Of a stretch of DNA of 44,195 nt, positions 15,623-23,947 are shown piece after piece. Position numbers and translations under genes: made by a program. The notes under the pieces are model-generated. The model saw only the letters and a list, made by a program, of their open reading frames with translations. It ran no database searches and was not told the origin of the DNA. The DNA is taken from the NCBI GenBank assembly GCA_001919865.1, contig MNIR01000059.1, forward strand, positions 1-44,195, read 5' to 3'. Position 1 is the first letter of the stretch, and the number at the start of each line of letters is the position of its first letter. Source of the DNA: Gemmatimonadetes bacterium 13_1_20CM_4_69_16 (GTDB taxonomy: Bacteria > Gemmatimonadota > Gemmatimonadetes > Gemmatimonadales > GWC2-71-9).

Positions 15623-16408
15623 TCAACCTGCTCCCAGGAATCGCCCGTACAGGTCGTAGATCGTGGGACCGAACACGAACGCCACCGCGGCTCCCATGGC
15701 CAGGAATACCCCGAACGGGACGTGACGCTTCCTGCCGCGCAGCAGTAGCGGGACGTACACCAGGCTGCCGAACACCGAGGCCGCGAAGACCGTCAGCAGC
15801 ACTCCCTTCCAGCCGACGAACGCGCCCACCATGGCCATCATCTTGATGTCCCCGCCGCCCATCGCCTCCTCTTTGAACACCCACCGACCCACCAGGCCGA
15901 CCGCATAGAGGAGAGCGAAGCCGACGACGGCGCCGAGCACGGCCTGTGTGAACCCCGGGACCCCGGACGTGAGTGAGGCGCCTAGGCCGATGATCAGACC
16001 GGCCCAGTTGTACTCGTCGGGGATCAGGTAGTGGCGGGCGTCGGTGACGGCGATCCCGAGGAGGACCGTCCCGAACAGCGCGGCGGCGAGGAAGCGCACG
16101 GTGGGACCGTAGGCGACTATCGCCGCGATCCACAGCACGCCCACGACCGCTTCGATGACCGGGTATTGCAGCGAGATCGGGTGGCCGCAACGGCGGCACC
16201 GGCCCCGCAGCAGCAGCCACGATACCAGCGGGATGTTGTCCCGCCACTCGATGCGCTGCCCGCAGCTCGGGCAGGTGGACGGGGGATGGAACAGGGAGCG
16301 CTGCTTCTTGTCCTCCTTGGCGAGGCGCAGGATGCAGACGTTCAGAAAGCTTCCAAAGCAGAGCCCGAGGAGCGCTGCACCGACGAGCAGGAGCGGATCA
16401 GCGACCAC
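15623..16408 (-). CDS. pilD: Type IV prepilin peptidase / N-methyltransferase
   Basis: A 261-residue polytopic membrane enzyme that cleaves type IV prepilin and pseudopilin leaders and N-methylates the new N-terminus. GLCFGSFLNVCILRL begins the N-terminal domain. CPSC (46-49) and CRRC (71-74) are the four zinc Cys of bifunctional members. TDARHYLIPDEYN holds the first catalytic Asp, and GGGDIKMMAMVGAFVGWKG holds the second. About seven or eight hydrophobic segments follow. Length is normal. ATG at 16408 overlaps the end of the upstream rRNA methyltransferase gene by 11 bases. No pilin genes lie in the window, so its substrates must be encoded elsewhere. Confidence 0.93.
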   Translation of the reverse strand: MVADPLLLVGAALLGLCFGSFLNVCILRLAKEDKKQRSLFHPPSTCPSCGQRIEWRDNIPLVSWLLLRGRCRRCGHPISLQYPVIEAVVGVLWIAAIVAYGPTVRFLAAALFGTVLLGIAVTDARHYLIPDEYNWAGLIIGLGASLTSGVPGFTQAVLGAVVGFALLYAVGLVGRWVFKEEAMGGGDIKMMAMVGAFVGWKGVLLTVFAASVFGSLVYVPLLLRGRKRHVPFGVFLAMGAAVAFVFGPTIYDLYGRFLGAG

Positions 16409-17222
16409 GAGTCACCTCGAAGAGGAGGATGCCCGCCGCGACCGCGACGTTCAGCGATTCGGCGCCCTGTGCGAGCGGGATCGCCACGCGCTTCGCCGCG
16501 ATGGCGTTGAGCTGCGGCCGGATGCCGGCGCCCTCGTTGCCGACGATGACCGCGATCGGACCCGCGCCCCGTCCCGGTCCCGCTTCACTCAGCGCCCGGT
16601 GCAGGGGCACCCCGTCGGCGGCAGCGGCCCACAAGGTCACGCCTTGCCGGCGGGTCCACCCGATGAAAGCCGCGTCGTCGAGCGGCACCACCGGGTGTCG
16701 AAACGTCGCGCCCATCGCGGCCCGCAAGGCCTTAGGGTTGAGGGTGTCGGCGGTACCGCGCAGCACCACGGTTCCCGCCGCCCCCAGCGCGTGGGCCGTG
16801 CGGATGAGCGTGCCCACGTTCCCCGGGTCCTGCACTCCATCGATGACCAGCGCCGTCGTGCGCTCCCCGGCCAGCGGGATGTCGTCGGCCACCCACGCGC
16901 GCGGCTCCACGACCGCCACGATTCCCTGCGGCGCCTCGGTATCGGCCATCGCGGCCAGGACGCGGGCCGAGCCCGCTTCCACCGGCACGGCGTGCCGCTC
17001 GAGCTCCACGACGAGCTCCCGGCCGCGCGTCGTGCGGGCGAGATCGGGGGCGACCAGGGCGCCCCGGAAGGTCAGGCCGGCCGCCAGCGCCTCCTCCACC
17101 AGACGCACCCCCTCGATCAGCGCGAGGCCGCGACGGCCGCGCGCTTTGCGCCGTTGAAGATCGCGGATCGTTGATTGCAAATTACTGGGGATGCGTCCCC
17201 TCGCACGTTCGGGCACGGCCAC
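16398..17222 (-). CDS. TrmH/SpoU-family RNA 2'-O-ribose methyltransferase
   Basis: A 274-residue SPOUT enzyme. The N-terminal substrate-binding domain has [25 protein letters not shown]. The knotted SAM domain follows, with [23 protein letters not shown] (motif 1, with catalytic Asn and Arg), IVGNEGAGI (motif 2) and [24 protein letters not shown] (motif 3). It resembles RlmB or TrmH-like rRNA methyltransferases, but the RNA target cannot be set from sequence. The GTG at 17222 makes it overlap the divergent M48 protease gene by 32 bases. An in-frame TTG at 17180 would avoid that and still keep the homologous part, so the start is uncertain. It heads the minus-strand run through pilD, clp-D1, metallopeptidase and ffh. 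Confidence 0.88.
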   Translation of the reverse strand: MAVPERARGRIPSNLQSTIRDLQRRKARGRRGLALIEGVRLVEEALAAGLTFRGALVAPDLARTTRGRELVVELERHAVPVEAGSARVLAAMADTEAPQGIVAVVEPRAWVADDIPLAGERTTALVIDGVQDPGNVGTLIRTAHALGAAGTVVLRGTADTLNPKALRAAMGATFRHPVVPLDDAAFIGWTRRQGVTLWAAAADGVPLHRALSEAGPGRGAGPIAVIVGNEGAGIRPQLNAIAAKRVAIPLAQGAESLNVAVAAGILLFEVTRGR

Positions 17223-18072
17223 GGGTCATCAATATGCCAAGAAGCGGCGGCGGAGTCTGCCCCTCCTGGCGGGGGCGCTCTGGCTCGGCGGGGCGGCCGC
17301 CTGCGCCGTCGGCGTCCAGGAGGAGCTGCAGCTCGGCGACCAGTACGCCGCCGAGGTGGACAAGAGTATGCCCGTGGTCCATGACGCGGTTGTCCAGGGG
17401 CCACTCGATGCCGCCGTCCACCCCCTCGTCGCCGTCGCCGCGCGGCGCGATCTCCCATGGACCTTCCGGGTCGTGAACACGGCCGACGTGAACGCGTTCG
17501 CGATCCCCGGCGGGCACATCTATGTGACGCGTGGCTTGATCGAGCACGCCACGAGCTACCACCAGCTGGCGGGGGTCCTGGGCCACGAGATCGGGCACGT
17601 GGACCTGCGTCATAGCGCCCGGCAGATCGAGCAGGCGCGCGCGGCGTCGCTCGGCGTCGGACTGGGCTACATCGTGCTCGGGCGTGAACCCGGGGCGGCG
17701 GAGAACGCGGCGCTCAACGTCGTCGCGGCCGCCGTGTTCGCGAAGTTCAGCCGCGAAGACGAGCGCGCGGCGGATCACGCCGCCGTGCGGTATACCACCG
17801 CCGCCGGCATCGATCCTGACGGTCTCGTCGAGATGTTCCGGATCCTGCAGCGCGTGCAGAGCACGGACCCCGGCGCCATCGAGCAGTTCTTCGCGTCCCA
17901 CCCCATGACGGCGGACCGGATCACCGACGTGCAGCAGACGATCGCCGCCGATCCGGCGGCTCGCACCGCGCGGACCGGCAAGCAAGACGCGCCCCTGTTT
18001 CACGAGCTGCAGCGCGCGGTGCGCGCGCTGCCGCCCCCTCCGCCCCCACCCAAGACCCAGAAGGGTCAGTAA
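17191..18072 (+). CDS. M48-family metalloprotease, probable lipoprotein (BepA/LoiP-like)
   Basis: A 293-residue protein. After a basic N-terminus a hydrophobic segment ends in LGGAAAC, a plausible lipoprotein signal. [13 protein letters not shown] contains the zinc motif HEIGH, and the third ligand Glu lies in [16 protein letters not shown], the typical M48 E-x3-D layout. [23 protein letters not shown] just before it is the family's substrate-strand region. Homologues act in outer-membrane or periplasmic protein quality control. The C-terminus is a Pro-rich tail ([14 protein letters not shown]). ATG at 17191 overlaps the divergent RNA methyltransferase start. thiD starts 10 bases after its stop. 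Confidence 0.9.
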   Translation: MRPLARSGTATGHQYAKKRRRSLPLLAGALWLGGAAACAVGVQEELQLGDQYAAEVDKSMPVVHDAVVQGPLDAAVHPLVAVAARRDLPWTFRVVNTADVNAFAIPGGHIYVTRGLIEHATSYHQLAGVLGHEIGHVDLRHSARQIEQARAASLGVGLGYIVLGREPGAAENAALNVVAAAVFAKFSREDERAADHAAVRYTTAAGIDPDGLVEMFRILQRVQSTDPGAIEQFFASHPMTADRITDVQQTIAADPAARTARTGKQDAPLFHELQRAVRALPPPPPPPKTQKGQ

Positions 18073-18082
18073 CCCGGCTCCC

Positions 18083-18910
18083 GTGAAGATCGCCCTCACG
18101 ATCGCCGGCTCCGATTCGGGCGGCGGCGCCGGGCTCCAGGCTGACCTGAAGACGTTCCACCAGTTCGGCGTGTTCGGCACCAGCGTCGTCACCGCGGTCA
18201 CGGCACAGAACACGGTGGGCGTCCGGGCGTGGCAAGGCCTCCCGCCGGAGCTCGTCACCCGTCAAATCGACGCGCTCGCCGACGACCTCCCGCCCCTGGC
18301 AGTGAAGAGCGGCATGCTCGGCTCGGCGGAGCTCGTCGAAGCCGTGGCGGAGGGAATCGCCCGCCGCCGGCTGCCGCGCTATGTGCTCGATCCCGTGATG
18401 GTCGCCACCTCGGGGGACCGGCTACTCGAGCGCGCCGCCGAGCGGCTCATCGCTGAGCGGCTGGTGCCGCTCGCGACGCTCGTCACCCCGAACCTCGACG
18501 AGGCCGCCATCCTCGTCGGAGACCGCGTGACCGCACCCGACGACATGGAGCGCGCCGGCCGCGCGCTCCTCAAGCTCGGCGCCCAGGCCGCCCTCGTGAA
18601 GGGGGGCCACCTGCCCAGGGAAGAGGAGGGGGAGGGGGACGAAATCGTGGACGTGCTCGTGATGGACGGCGCGGTGCGCCGCTTCACCCACACGCGGCTC
18701 GACACTACGTCGACCCACGGCACCGGCTGCACGCTGTCCGCCGCGATCGCCGCGGGGCTCGCTCACGGCCGGCCGCTCGAGCGCGCCGTCGAGGATGCGC
18801 TCGACTTCGTCCACCGGGCGATCGCGGCGGCGCCCGGGCTGGGGCACGGGCACGGACCCCTGAACCATTTCGTGCCCGCGCCGCCGCGGCCACCGACCGA
18901 TGGCTTGTAG
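18083..18910 (+). CDS. thiD: Hydroxymethylpyrimidine (phosphate) kinase ThiD
   Basis: A 275-residue ribokinase-fold enzyme that phosphorylates HMP to HMP-P and HMP-PP for thiamine synthesis. [22 protein letters not shown] is the diagnostic start. [26 protein letters not shown] and ALVKGGHL follow, and [18 protein letters not shown] is the anion hole with the catalytic Asp replaced by the family's HGTGC motif. A short acidic insertion (REEEGEGDE) lies before the last part. GTG at 18083, ten bases after the M48 stop, starts right at the conserved N-terminus. No other thiamine gene is nearby. Confidence 0.95.
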   Translation: MKIALTIAGSDSGGGAGLQADLKTFHQFGVFGTSVVTAVTAQNTVGVRAWQGLPPELVTRQIDALADDLPPLAVKSGMLGSAELVEAVAEGIARRRLPRYVLDPVMVATSGDRLLERAAERLIAERLVPLATLVTPNLDEAAILVGDRVTAPDDMERAGRALLKLGAQAALVKGGHLPREEEGEGDEIVDVLVMDGAVRRFTHTRLDTTSTHGTGCTLSAAIAAGLAHGRPLERAVEDALDFVHRAIAAAPGLGHGHGPLNHFVPAPPRPPTDGL

Positions 18911-18933
18911 GGACACGGAAAGGGATTGATGAT

Positions 18934-18959
18934 CAGCGCGCCAAAATGACGCCGCGCTG
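18934..18959. repeat. Short inverted repeat downstream of thiD
   Basis: CAGCGCG (18934-18940) and CGCGCTG (18953-18959) are perfect inverted repeats with a 12-base loop, 24 bases after the thiD stop. It could be the thiD terminator, although no T-run follows, or a recognition hairpin near the RAYT gene that starts 26 bases later. Function is unproven. Confidence 0.35.
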
Positions 18960-18985
18960 GGCCGGGGATCCTGCATGTTCGGCGC

Positions 18986-19554
18986 GTGGATACAGCACGA
19001 GCTTCCCTACGAGTTTCCCACGCGCGGCGCTCGATCAGACTGCCGGGCTACGATTACTCGCGCCCCGGAGCCTACTTTGTCACGATCTGCACGCGAGATG
19101 GAGAGCCCTTATTTGGAACGGTGAGAGCGAGGCACGTCCATCTGAGTGCGCCGGGTCAGGCCGCGCGCAGCTGCTGGCTCGAGATCCCGGAACACTTCGC
19201 TGATGTCACGCTGGACGCTTTCATCGTCATGCCCGATCACCTGCACGGTATCGTCATCATCAGCGGCATGCTGGACCGCCACAGTGTAGGGGCGCAGCAT
19301 GCTGCGCCCCTACGATCCATAGGACGCTTACCGGCGCCCACAGGATCCGAAGGCTGCTCACACGGCTCGCTCGGAGCGATCGTGCGAAGCTTCAAGTCCG
19401 CGACCACGAAGCGCATCAACGAAATGCGGCACACGCCAGAAAAACGGTCTGGCAACGCAATTACCATGACCGCATCATCCGAGACGACTGGGAAATGCAG
19501 CGAGCACGACACTACGTGCTCCTAAATCCGCTTCGCTGGAAAGACGCTTGGTAG
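18986..19554 (+). pseudogene. REP-associated tyrosine transposase (RAYT, Y1_Tnp/IS200-like), frameshifted before the catalytic Tyr
   Basis: RAYTs are single-strand DNA nucleases that move REP hairpins. LPGYDYSRPGAYFVTICTRDGEPLFG is the family N-terminus, and MPDHLHGIVII (82-92) holds the HUH-type metal site (His85, His87). GSLGAIVRSFKSATTKRINE is also typical. The GTG-initiated frame then continues as RSGNAITM... and stops at 19525. One base back in the run of five A at 19440-19444, another frame gives KTVWQRNYHDRIIRDDWE and LLNPLRWKDAW, the normal C-terminus with the catalytic Tyr, ending at 19554. A one-base loss is therefore likely; sequencing error or ribosomal slippage are alternatives. 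Residues 101-109 (VGAQHAAPL) come from a 28-bp palindrome inside the gene. The restored end overlaps the next gene's start. Confidence 0.85.
19286..19313. repeat. 28-bp perfect REP-type palindrome inside the RAYT gene
   Basis: The sequence is symmetrical about 19299/19300 over 28 bases, with core GGCGCAGCATGCTGCGCC. It is the same core as at 12616-12633 in ffh. It would form a 14-bp-stem hairpin in single-stranded DNA, the substrate type of RAYT enzymes, and it is read in frame as VGAQHAAPL. Confidence 0.95.
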
Positions 19555-20267
19555 CGTTGACGACCCGCCCCTTCCTCACGGCCCGTTGGTCGAACGTCGT
19601 CCTGCTCACCTTCCAAGCTCCCGACGATCTCGTGCGGGCGCACCTCCCGCCCGGCGTCGAGCCCGATCGCTGGAACGGATGGACCCACGCGAGTCTCGTG
19701 GCGCTCGAGATGCGGGACGTCCGCCTACGCGGCTGGCGCATTCCCGGCTTCGCAGCGCATCCCCAGGTGAACCTTCGCGTGTACGCCCGGCAGCGGTCGC
19801 ATGCCGCCGTGGCCTTCGTACGCGAGCTCGTCCCCAGTCGCCTGATCGCGGCGGTCGGGCGACTCCGCTTCCGGGAACCGTTCCGGGCCGCCCGGATCGA
19901 GGCGCAGATCACCGAAGGCGCGGGCGGCGTGAGCGCCGCCTACCGCTTCGGGCTCGCCGCGCCGCAGTACCACATCGTCGTCACGGGATCGCGCGACAGC
20001 GCGGTCCCGCCGGCATCCAGTTTCGAGCACTACCTCAAGGAGCGCACGCACGGGTGCGGCACCGATTGGCGCGGTCGGGTGCGGGCGTTCCGGGTGGAGC
20101 ACCCGGCGTGGGCGGTCAGGAGCGAGGTGAGCGTGGATTATGCCGTGGACTTCGGGGCGGTGTACGGGCCCGAGTGGGAATTCTTGAACTACAGCACACC
20201 CGTTTCCACCATCTTCGCGGTTGGATCAGACGTCTCGGTGTATCCGCCCCAGATGGACAGACGCTGA
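19548..20267 (+). CDS. DUF2071 (YqjF-like) protein
   Basis: A 239-residue protein of the DUF2071/YqjF family, which has an acetoacetate-decarboxylase-like beta fold and no firmly known function. Typical features are the opening RPFLTARWSNVVLLTFQAPDDLVRAHLPPG, the central NLRVYARQ, the ERTHG segment and the C-terminal EFLNYSTPVSTIFAVGSDVSVY. Possible starts are TTG at 19548 (inside the RAYT remnant) and TTG at 19557. There is no ATG or GTG near the conserved start. It is probably cotranscribed with or read through from the RAYT region. A 37-base gap separates its stop from the convergent DUF5916 gene. Confidence 0.8.
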   Translation: MVALTTRPFLTARWSNVVLLTFQAPDDLVRAHLPPGVEPDRWNGWTHASLVALEMRDVRLRGWRIPGFAAHPQVNLRVYARQRSHAAVAFVRELVPSRLIAAVGRLRFREPFRAARIEAQITEGAGGVSAAYRFGLAAPQYHIVVTGSRDSAVPPASSFEHYLKERTHGCGTDWRGRVRAFRVEHPAWAVRSEVSVDYAVDFGAVYGPEWEFLNYSTPVSTIFAVGSDVSVYPPQMDRR

Positions 20268-20304
20268 GGTAGGCGCCCAGATGCCGAGACGCCGAGTGGA
20301 TAGG

Positions 20305-22956
20305 CTACGGATTCCACCAATACGTGACTTTCACCAGGAAGATGTTGTCTGCCGACGCGTGCAGCAGGCGGTCCATTGATTGCCGGAACTGGAATTCTCC
20401 GGTGCTCGCGTCGTCCGAGCGGCTCTGCGTCCACACGAAAAAGATCGTCGAGCCCGGCAGGTACTCCCAGCGCAGCACGGCATTCCCGCGCAGCGAGACA
20501 AAGTTGAAGTCCGGATTGCTCGGGGTGTAGGTCGTACTGTTGAAGCCTGACGTGCCGTCGTTCCAATGGTCGAAGTCGAAGGTGCGCGGCCGAGCGAGCG
20601 CCTTGAAGTCGGTGTAGGCGCCGGCCGAGATCAGCGGCTGGGCGTAGAGTTGGAGCGACAGCGTCGGGCTGTAGGTCCAGTTCAGCCGGATCCCCGCCGA
20701 CAGCTCCGTCTGGTGGAGCGTCGCAAAGACATAGCGTTTACCGTAGGTCGCCGTCGCCGTCGCATCGTCCACCGTCGCCACGTACTGCACCGGGGTGCGT
20801 TCCTTGAATAGGTTCGGGCCCACGCTCAACAGCACGTTGGAAGCGGGTCGGAAATCGATACTGGGAGACAGGTACCAGTTCCGGTCGCTCTCCGCCTGGT
20901 AGGTACCGGTCTGAAAGTTGATCACCCACCGCTTCCGCGTGTCCGACTGCCAACCGACGTCCGCCTGGTAGCCGGGCGGGTTCAAGCTCAGCGGCCCGCC
21001 GCGGGTACGCCGGTTGTTCACGGTCCAGGGGTTGTAGGCCAGATCCCAGTTGAACTGATGGTAGTTGAGCAGCTGGAGCGTGCCGAACTGGAAGGCGCCG
21101 GACCAGTTGATGTTGCCATCCCAGTCGTAACTCCGAAACAGGGCCCCGCCCAGCTCCGCGTAGCGGAAGACTTTACCGGGCTTGGTCCAGTCGTAGCCGC
21201 CGCCGACGTGCATGTTGACGATGCCGGTGCGCCACAGGAACCCGAGGTCGTGGACGTCGAACTGCGGAGCGATGACGCCGACCGCCGAATTCGAGAACCA
21301 GTTTCCTTTCTGTTTGTTGAGATAGACCCTGGCGGCCCAACCGGTCAGCGACGTCGCGCCCGAGTCCACGCGCACGTGGCCCGCATCGGGCTGCTGGAAA
21401 TAGTGCCGGGGATTCTGCTGCACGGCGGTGAGGCGGGCGGTGCTCCCCTCGATCCGCGACACGCCGGCCCACCCCGTGACGACCCACCGCTTGTCGTGAC
21501 CGAGGAACGTCCACCCGTCGGCGCCCCACGCGAAGGAGCGCGAGTTCACGTCGTCACGCAGCGTGGCATCCCGGAACCCGCGCGCCGCCACCGTGCTGAT
21601 GAGGCCCAGCCCCTGACGGCCGTCGGGGAACTCCTTCTGCGCCCGGAAGACGCCGTAGTAGGCGAGAGGCTCGACTTCGTGTGCCCAGCGCGTGCCGTTG
21701 CTGTCGAACAGCTGGGCGGTCTCCCGTTGGGTCACGGCTGAAAGCGCGCCGACGTTCCAGCTCCCCCCCCCCGCTTTCCCGGTCAGCTTCAGCGCGCCGA
21801 GAATGTGCGCCCCCGCCGGGACGTCCGTGAAGTCCGCCGTCGGCACGCTCCCCTGGGGCGCGCGGCCGATGCGCCGACTGTAGAAGAAGCGCGGCTCCGC
21901 CCAGTTGAATCCCCAATAGTTGCGCGCCCCACCGCGGCCGAAGTTGAAGATCGAGGACCCGTCGATGAAGAACGGCCGCTTCTCCTGAAAGAAGGTCTCG
22001 GCATCGCTCAGGTTCACGACCGCCGGGTCCACCTCGACCTGGCCGAAGTCGGGGTTGACCGTGGCGTTGAGCGTGAGGTTCGGTCCGAGGCCGATGCGGG
22101 CGTCGGCGCCGAGGCCCGGCGTGAGCTTGGAGCCGTCGTTGAACGGATTGCCGGGCGTCCGGGGTGAGAGCTCCGCCTTGCCGGTCGTGTATGGCAGCAC
22201 CTCGACGCGCGGCGGGGGCGTGACCCGCTCGATCCCCACCAGATCCACGAACCGCGAGACGAACCCGCTGCCGTTCTTGGGCGTGTAGACGAGGTAGTCC
22301 CGTTCGTTCTTCCGCGCCACCTCGCGCCGGAAGTTGATCCCCCAGACGTACTGCGGCTTCTGGATGAAGCGCAGCTGGGAGTACGGGATACGGAGCTCCG
22401 CCGTCCAGCCGAGCGAATCGCGCGTGACCTTCCCCTCCCACACCCCGTCCCACGAGTCATCGTCCCACTCGTCGTTGTACAGCGTGCCGTCCGAGAGCGT
22501 CCCCGCAGCGTTGATGCCGAAGTAGTAGCCGCTGCGGCGGTCGTGATAGGGGTCGATGTAGACGGTCAAGCCATCGGAGTTGGTCTGGGCATCACGCCGC
22601 CCCAGTCGGGCGACGATCGAGTCCGGGTGCGAGTCGTACATCCGAGCGCCGATGTAAAGCGCGGCATCGTCGTAGGCGACATACACCACCGTGCTTTCGG
22701 TCGGCTGCGTCCCTTCGTTCGGGTCCCGCTGCAGGAAGCCCGTGACCCGCTCGGCCGCTTGCCATATCGGGTCGTTCAGCGTGCCGTCGATCACGACGGG
22801 CCGGGCGAGGCGGATGGCGCGCACCTGCTGTGGCGCCAGCGGCGTGGAGTCGGCGACTGTCGGTGGGAGCTGAAACGCCGCGACTACGGGAGAATCGGCG
22901 GGCGTCGAGACGGAGGCGGCGGCAGCGCCGACCAGCCAAAAGACAGCCAGAGACAT
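20305..22956 (-). CDS. DUF5916 outer-membrane protein with N-terminal CBM9-like domain
   Basis: An 883-residue exported protein. A signal peptide (about 1-18) is followed by a carbohydrate-binding-module-9-like domain (about 45-235; LARPVVIDGTLNDPIWQAAE, TVVYVAYDDAALYIGARMYD). A large DUF5916 part continues with PDFGQVEVDPAVVNLSDAETFFQEKRPFFIDGSSIF, the family's hallmark, and then many alternating beta strands consistent with an outer-membrane beta-barrel. Such proteins are common in Gemmatimonadota and Bacteroidota, and their function is not established. I chose the ATG at 22956 because GAGG lies about five bases upstream; a GTG two codons further upstream is possible. A 154-base gap separates this start from the end of the PNP gene and must hold its promoter. 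Confidence 0.88.
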   Translation of the reverse strand: MSLAVFWLVGAAAASVSTPADSPVVAAFQLPPTVADSTPLAPQQVRAIRLARPVVIDGTLNDPIWQAAERVTGFLQRDPNEGTQPTESTVVYVAYDDAALYIGARMYDSHPDSIVARLGRRDAQTNSDGLTVYIDPYHDRRSGYYFGINAAGTLSDGTLYNDEWDDDSWDGVWEGKVTRDSLGWTAELRIPYSQLRFIQKPQYVWGINFRREVARKNERDYLVYTPKNGSGFVSRFVDLVGIERVTPPPRVEVLPYTTGKAELSPRTPGNPFNDGSKLTPGLGADARIGLGPNLTLNATVNPDFGQVEVDPAVVNLSDAETFFQEKRPFFIDGSSIFNFGRGGARNYWGFNWAEPRFFYSRRIGRAPQGSVPTADFTDVPAGAHILGALKLTGKAGGGSWNVGALSAVTQRETAQLFDSNGTRWAHEVEPLAYYGVFRAQKEFPDGRQGLGLISTVAARGFRDATLRDDVNSRSFAWGADGWTFLGHDKRWVVTGWAGVSRIEGSTARLTAVQQNPRHYFQQPDAGHVRVDSGATSLTGWAARVYLNKQKGNWFSNSAVGVIAPQFDVHDLGFLWRTGIVNMHVGGGYDWTKPGKVFRYAELGGALFRSYDWDGNINWSGAFQFGTLQLLNYHQFNWDLAYNPWTVNNRRTRGGPLSLNPPGYQADVGWQSDTRKRWVINFQTGTYQAESDRNWYLSPSIDFRPASNVLLSVGPNLFKERTPVQYVATVDDATATATYGKRYVFATLHQTELSAGIRLNWTYSPTLSLQLYAQPLISAGAYTDFKALARPRTFDFDHWNDGTSGFNSTTYTPSNPDFNFVSLRGNAVLRWEYLPGSTIFFVWTQSRSDDASTGEFQFRQSMDRLLHASADNIFLVKVTYWWNP

Positions 22957-23110
22957 GGGCACCTCGAGACGGAGGTCGGTGCGAATCCCCGGCGGCGGCT
23001 TCCGGAGGCAGGCTGCTCAACGCCAACTATGACAGTCGGCGATACAAAAGGGTTGCAATGGAGTTGTCAGAAACCGGTCAACGGCCGGTGAAGCGCAAGG
23101 GGGAGCGATC

Positions 23111-23947
23111 CTAAAGCCTGGCGACGACACCTCCTATGAGGGTCGCGAGCTGGTCGGCTACCTGTCGCCCCGCCGCCAGGACCTCCTCATGCGACAGCGG
23201 CGCGGCGGACAACCCGGCTGCGACGTTCGTGATGCTGGAGCAGCCGAGACAGCGAATGCCCCTGGCCCGGGCCGCAATCACCTCCGGCACGGTGGACATC
23301 CCCACGGCGTCCGCGCCGAGACGCTCGAGCATGCGGATTTCCGCGGGCGTTTCGAATGAGGGGCCCAACACCGCGGCATACACGCCCTCTTCGAGCACGA
23401 TCTTCGCGTGACCTGCGAAGTCCCGCGCGAGGACGCGCAGCGCGCGGTCGTAGGGATCGCTCATGTCCGGAAAGCGCTGCTCCCCCTCCGCGACCGCGCC
23501 CTCGAGCGGATTCCGGAACATGAGGTTGAGGTGGTCCGCCATGAGCATCAGGGTGGGCGGCCGGAACGTGCGGCGGATCCCGCCCGCGGCGTTGGTCACG
23601 ACCAGCGTGTGGACGCCCAGGCGAGCGAACACGCGCACCGGCAGCGCCGCGACGGCGGCGGGGTGGCCTTCATACAGATGAAAGCGGCCGCTCTGGACGA
23701 GCACCGGGACTCCCTGGAGCGTCCCGGCGACGAGCTCCCCCTTGTGCCCCGGGGCGCCGGGCTGCGGGAAGCCGGGGATATCCGCGTACGGGACGCGGAC
23801 CGCGTTGCGGACCTGCTCCGCCACGTCGCCCAGCCCGGAGCCGAGCACGATCGCGACCTGGGGCTTGATCGAGCCGATCCGGCGCGCGACCGCGTCGGCC
23901 GCCGCACCGACGAGACTGCTCCCTGCTCCCGGCTCCCGGCCTTTCAC
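23111..23947 (-). CDS. punA: Purine nucleoside phosphorylase (trimeric class I type)
   Basis: A 278-residue PNP that splits inosine and guanosine with phosphate to base and ribose-1-phosphate. VAIVLGSGLGDVAEQV is the phosphate-binding start. LVQSGRFHLYEGHPAAVAALPVRVF carries the catalytic-site His, and VVTNAAGGIRRTF, GPSFETPAEIRML, GADAVGMSTVPEVIAAR and CSSITNVAAGLS complete the trimeric-PNP signatures. TNVAAG has the Asn of 6-oxopurine-specific enzymes, so adenosine must first be deaminated, as the operon allows. GTG at 23947 overlaps the nupC stop as GTGA. It is the last gene of the salvage operon. Confidence 0.95.
   Translation of the reverse strand: MKGREPGAGSSLVGAAADAVARRIGSIKPQVAIVLGSGLGDVAEQVRNAVRVPYADIPGFPQPGAPGHKGELVAGTLQGVPVLVQSGRFHLYEGHPAAVAALPVRVFARLGVHTLVVTNAAGGIRRTFRPPTLMLMADHLNLMFRNPLEGAVAEGEQRFPDMSDPYDRALRVLARDFAGHAKIVLEEGVYAAVLGPSFETPAEIRMLERLGADAVGMSTVPEVIAARARGIRCLGCSSITNVAAGLSAAPLSHEEVLAAGRQVADQLATLIGGVVARL

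Noticed and set aside
12612-19313. Repeated palindrome considered as a CRISPR unit
   Set aside because: Only two copies about 6.7 kb apart, no spacers and no cas genes; a REP/RAYT explanation fits.
19438-19450. Programmed -1 frameshift to make full-length RAYT
   Set aside because: The A run lacks a canonical X-XXY-YYZ heptamer in the reading frame and no clear downstream stimulator was seen, so a one-base indel is the simpler reading. It is not excluded.
23046-23096. Possible regulatory hairpin (ACCGG...CCGGT) upstream of the DUF5916 gene
   Set aside because: Five-base arms only, expected by chance at this GC content.
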